Part shown: one piece after another, positions 61,470 to 64,000 of the stretch
How the letters are laid out: the number at the start of each line of letters is the position of its first letter
Numbering within the stretch: the first letter of the stretch is position 1
Assembly: GCA_937924525.1 (NCBI GenBank)
Contig: CALDSU010000016.1
Span: 62,001-126,000 of the forward strand
From: an uncultured Bryobacteraceae bacterium
Lineage (GTDB): Bacteria; Acidobacteriota; Terriglobia; Bryobacterales; Bryobacteraceae
Length of the DNA stretch: 64,000 nt
Direction of reading: 5' to 3'
Translations under genes and position numbers: made by a program
Notes under the pieces: model-generated
What the model saw: only the letters and a program-made list of their open reading frames with translations
Database searches by the model: none
What the model was told of the DNA's origin: nothing

Positions 61470-62034
61470 GCCGGAAAGTTCCGCCGGACCTGACTCGCGA
61501 ATCTCAAGTTTTACCGGGTCCGCGTCCGCGGTCGAGTAACTGCGGCCGCCGGCGCGGATGAGGAATCCTGGCAGCGCCGGCCACCCCGGTCTTCCGCCGA
61601 GCCGGATTTCGCTGAGGGGAAGGAACCCGCGGTTGGGAACGCGCGCCGCCAGCGGACCGCTGTCCACGCTCAGCGAACCGTCGGCTTCCTGGCGCACCAG
61701 CGGGCCGGCGCCCGCGGCCGGCGCCGTTCCGGTCCGCCACCTGATCCGCTTCCCGCCGTTGCCGGGCAAGTCTGCCAGCGCGCGGACGAACCACCAGCGC
61801 CCGCTGCCATCCGGCCAGCGTTCCGTGACCTTGGCCTGCGCCGGCAACCGCCGGTCTTCATCGAATCGTCCGAATTCGGGTGCGTGGCGCAGCAGGCCGG
61901 GGGGGAAACGGCATGCCAAAAGCCACCGGTTCGGCCGTCCAGTCGAACCGGGAGATCTTTTCGGAGGTGAGGAAGCCTTCCCCGGCATTGGTCTGAGCCA
62001 GGGAAATACGGAAACCGCCCAGGAAGCGAAGCAT
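61470..62034 (-). pseudogene. Exo-rhamnogalacturonan lyase (PcRGLX/YetA-like) N-terminal remnant
   Basis: Two frames: ATG at 62034 opens MLRFLGGFRISLAQTNAGEG, then ISRFDWTAEPVAFGMPF. After a C7 run (minus strand; near 61900-61906) the other frame continues PPGLLRHAPEFGRFDEDRRL, PAQAKVTERWPDGSGRWWFV, EADGSLSVDSGPLAARV and FLPLSEIRLGGRPG, ending ESGPAEL near 61470. This is the RIFT-barrel domain of YetA/PcRGLX-type lyases, normally 800 residues or more; the catalytic C-terminal part is absent. Six Cs would restore the frame. It was probably a pectin-degradation enzyme. Confidence 0.65.
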
Positions 62035-62117
62035 GGCTGTTCGGTACCTTACCCCGCGCGCGAGGCTGGGTGAAGGCGGGATCGGACGCGCAAGCAGTAC
62101 AATTTAGGAACCCAGCT

Positions 62118-63218
62118 ATGCGCCTCTCTCGTCGCCGTGTCCTCTCGACTCCCGCCCTCGCCACCGCCGCGCAGCATGCCGCGCGCGCCGGAGCGGCATC
62201 GCAACTCGCCATGCCGGGTCCCTACCGGGGCAAGGTCGCGGCCATCGAACACGCCGGCAGCATCGACCGCGGCGCCTTTCAGCCCGAACCCGTGCGGCAG
62301 ATGATGGCGCGGGGGATGATGGAGCTGACCGGCGCTCCGGGCGCCCCGGATGCGTGGCGGGTCTTTTTTGAAAAGGGCGACGTCGTCGGCCTGAAGCTGA
62401 ACGCCGTCGGCCGGCCGCATGTGATCTCCGACCCCTCCGTGGTGCGCGAGATCATCCGGTCCCTGAACGAAATTGGGATCCCCGCCAGGGACATTCTGGT
62501 GTATGACCGGCCGCTGAGCGGTTTCCAACAGGCCGGGTTTGCCGCCTGGCTGCCCGATGGGGTGCGCTGGACTACCGCGTCCCAAGGCGCGCATCCGTTT
62601 CAACTCGACATGGAGGGCTACGACGCGGATCAGTATCTGGAGATGGCCCTGGCGCAGCCGGACGCGCCTCCGGGCGATCCTCATTATCGCCGTTCGTACG
62701 TGGCGAAGTTTCTCACCAAGCAGGTCAACAAGATGATCAACCTGTGCCTGCTGAAGCACCACCAGTCGGCCGGGATTACGATCGCGCTGAAGAACATGTC
62801 GCACGGGCTGGTCAATAACGTGCGGCGGAGCCACTTCACGCCCACCTTGAACGCGTGCGGTTCCTTCATCCCCGCCGTCGTCGATCTGCCCGTGATCCGG
62901 CAAAAGTGTGTGCTGCACATCGCCGACGGCATCAAGGCGGCTTACCACGGAGGTCCCGGCAGCAAGGTGGGACCCTACGTGTGGGAACACAAGACCATGT
63001 ATTTCGCCTCCGATCCGGTGGCGCTGGACCGGATCGGCTGGTCCGTAATCGACGCCAAGCGGGTGGCGATGGGGCTGCGCCCGGTCGGCGAGGCGAAGCC
63101 GGACGCCGATAGCCACTTTTACCGGATGCAGCCCGAGCACGTAGAGATCGCGGGCGCGCTGGGCTTGGGCGAGTACGAAGAGACCAGGATTGAGGTGCGG
63201 CGCGTCAGGCTGGCCTAG
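62118..63218 (+). CDS. DUF362 domain protein with Tat leader
   Basis: A 366-residue protein beginning MRLSRRRVLSTPALATAAQH, a twin-arginine leader. The core has GDVVGLKLNAVGRPHVISDP, LNEIGIPARDILVYDRPLSG, INLCLLKHHQSAGITIALKN, MSHGLVNNVRRSH and HIADGIKAAYHGGPGSK, the conserved pattern of DUF362 proteins, some of which carry iron-sulfur clusters; this one has few cysteines. The function is unknown. Its stop codon abuts that of the convergent UbiD-like gene (TAGCTA, zero gap). Confidence 0.85.
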   Translation: MRLSRRRVLSTPALATAAQHAARAGAASQLAMPGPYRGKVAAIEHAGSIDRGAFQPEPVRQMMARGMMELTGAPGAPDAWRVFFEKGDVVGLKLNAVGRPHVISDPSVVREIIRSLNEIGIPARDILVYDRPLSGFQQAGFAAWLPDGVRWTTASQGAHPFQLDMEGYDADQYLEMALAQPDAPPGDPHYRRSYVAKFLTKQVNKMINLCLLKHHQSAGITIALKNMSHGLVNNVRRSHFTPTLNACGSFIPAVVDLPVIRQKCVLHIADGIKAAYHGGPGSKVGPYVWEHKTMYFASDPVALDRIGWSVIDAKRVAMGLRPVGEAKPDADSHFYRMQPEHVEIAGALGLGEYEETRIEVRRVRLA

Positions 63219-64000
63219 CTATGCCAAACCGGCCTGTTTCCACAACTGGTCCACCCGCTGCTTCACCTCCGGGCTCATGCGGATGATGTCCGGCCAGGGA
63301 CGGGTGAAGCCCTCGGCGGGCCATTTGCGGGTGGCGTCGACGCCCATTTTGGAGCCGTAGTTCGGCAGGCGGCTGGCATGGTCGAGCGAGTCGACGGGAC
63401 CCATGACGAACTCGATATCGCGCTGCGGATCGATGTTGTTCAGCGCGATCCAGGCGGCTTCGCGCGGATTCTGCACATCGACGTCCTCGTCCACCACCAC
63501 GATGACCTTGCTGAACATCGCCTGCCCGAGGCCCCAGATCGCGTGCATCACTTTGCGGGCGTGGCCCGGGTAGGACTTGCGCATGGAGACCAGAATGAGG
63601 TTGTGGAAGATCCCCTCGGCCGGCATACAGATGTCCCGCACTTCCGGCAGTTGCAGCCGCATCAGCGGCAGGAAGATCCGCTCGATCGCCTTGCCCATGT
63701 AGAAATCCTCCATGGGCGGGGGCCCGACGATGGTGGTGGCGTACACCGGGTTCTTGCGGTGCGTCAGGCACGTGACGTGAAACACGGGATACTCGTCGGC
63801 GAGGGAATAGAAGCCGGTGTGGTCGCCGAAGGGCCCTTCCGTGCGCAGTTCGCCGAGTTCGAGGTAGCCCTCCAGCACGAACTCGGCTTCGGCGGGCACC
63901 TCGAGATCGACCGTCTGGCACTTGACCAGTTCCACCGGTTCGCGGCGGATGAAGCCCGCGATCATCATCTCGTCCAGGTCCGGGGGGAGGGGCAGAATCG
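63219..64000 (-). CDS. UbiD-family (prFMN-dependent) decarboxylase, 5'-truncated by window edge
   Basis: About 260 C-terminal residues. The frame is open to base 64000, reading ILPLPPDLDEMMIAGF, then EAEFVLEGYLELGELRTEGP, FGDHTGFYSLADEYPVFHVT, GPPPMEDFYMGKAIERIFLP and VDEDVDVQNPREAAWIALNN. The E-x4-R-x-E-like and DHTG motifs are hallmarks of UbiD/Fdc, which use prenylated FMN for reversible decarboxylation of aromatic or acrylic acids. The N-terminal part and any UbiX partner lie outside the window, so the substrate is open. Confidence 0.9.
   Translation of the reverse strand, partial: ILPLPPDLDEMMIAGFIRREPVELVKCQTVDLEVPAEAEFVLEGYLELGELRTEGPFGDHTGFYSLADEYPVFHVTCLTHRKNPVYATTIVGPPPMEDFYMGKAIERIFLPLMRLQLPEVRDICMPAEGIFHNLILVSMRKSYPGHARKVMHAIWGLGQAMFSKVIVVVDEDVDVQNPREAAWIALNNIDPQRDIEFVMGPVDSLDHASRLPNYGSKMGVDATRKWPAEGFTRPWPDIIRMSPEVKQRVDQLWKQAGLA

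Overview
This is a high-GC, gene-dense bacterial chromosome fragment. It looks like an Acidobacteriota genome, most likely Bryobacterales/Solibacteraceae. The strongest single clue is the C-terminus of the 1042-residue NHL protein (15995-19123), which matches the 'Solibacter uncharacterised C-terminal' domain (TIGR03437 type). Supporting clues are a very large Oar-like TonB receptor with a carboxypeptidase-regulatory domain, many Tat-signal enzymes (sulfatase, TIM-barrel isomerase, aldo-keto reductase, DUF362), DUF362/UbiD neighbours and a MerR-TPR fusion. The taxonomic call is inference; there is no rRNA gene, tRNA gene, CRISPR array, phage or insertion sequence that I can see.

Layout. 1-8.98 kb: a 5'-truncated MGH1/GH63-like glycosidase, a HlyD-type adaptor, an IMPase-family phosphatase, a small zinc-ribbon membrane protein, a flavin reductase, an HU-type DNA-binding protein, an M50 membrane protease, two glycosyltransferases, prepilin peptidase, and selD. 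selD contains an in-frame UGA at the catalytic position followed by a SECIS-like hairpin, so it is very probably a selenoprotein. 9-20 kb: a sulfatase remnant, aldo-keto reductase, NHL protein, GNAT, the Oar-like receptor facing the Solibacter-type NHL protein, and a sugar-binding lipoprotein. 20-33 kb: Rieske ferredoxin, MutM, two cytochrome c-type proteins (one with a PHM-like copper domain), a heavy-metal-binding-domain protein, SDR, uronate isomerase, sulfatase, CCA-adding enzyme, a DSD1-like PLP enzyme and a lytic transglycosylase operon. 33.3-39.2 kb: an uncharacterised four-gene operon with two TPR proteins that share an N-terminal WVW-acidic motif. 39.2-45.1 kb: a catabolic-looking cluster (SDR, O-methyltransferase, TIM-barrel isomerase, two amidohydrolases) divergent from a SelA-like PLP enzyme and an exported RidA protein. 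45.4-53.3 kb: phosphatidyltransferase, alpha/beta hydrolase, MerR-TPR, ArgD, beta-lactamase-fold hydrolase and a glycine-rich repeat protein.

53.5-59.9 kb is the functional centrepiece: a five-gene, tightly overlapping NAD(P)-linked [NiFe] hydrogenase operon (HoxE-, HoxF-, HoxU-, HoxY- and HoxH-like). Its HoxF-like flavoprotein is fused to a complete GltD/NfnB-type FAD/NAD(P) module, giving a 1053-residue subunit that could in principle handle two pyridine nucleotide sites. 59.9-64 kb holds a frameshifted GT39-like membrane glycosyltransferase, a truncated and frameshifted exo-rhamnogalacturonan-lyase remnant, a DUF362 protein and the 3' part of a UbiD-family decarboxylase.

At least four broken genes (sulfatase, ThuA-like, GT39-like, rhamnogalacturonan-lyase-like) point to ongoing decay of carbohydrate-related genes. 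Three carry indels at or beside short repeats, so assembly error must be excluded for each, particularly for the otherwise complete GT39 gene.
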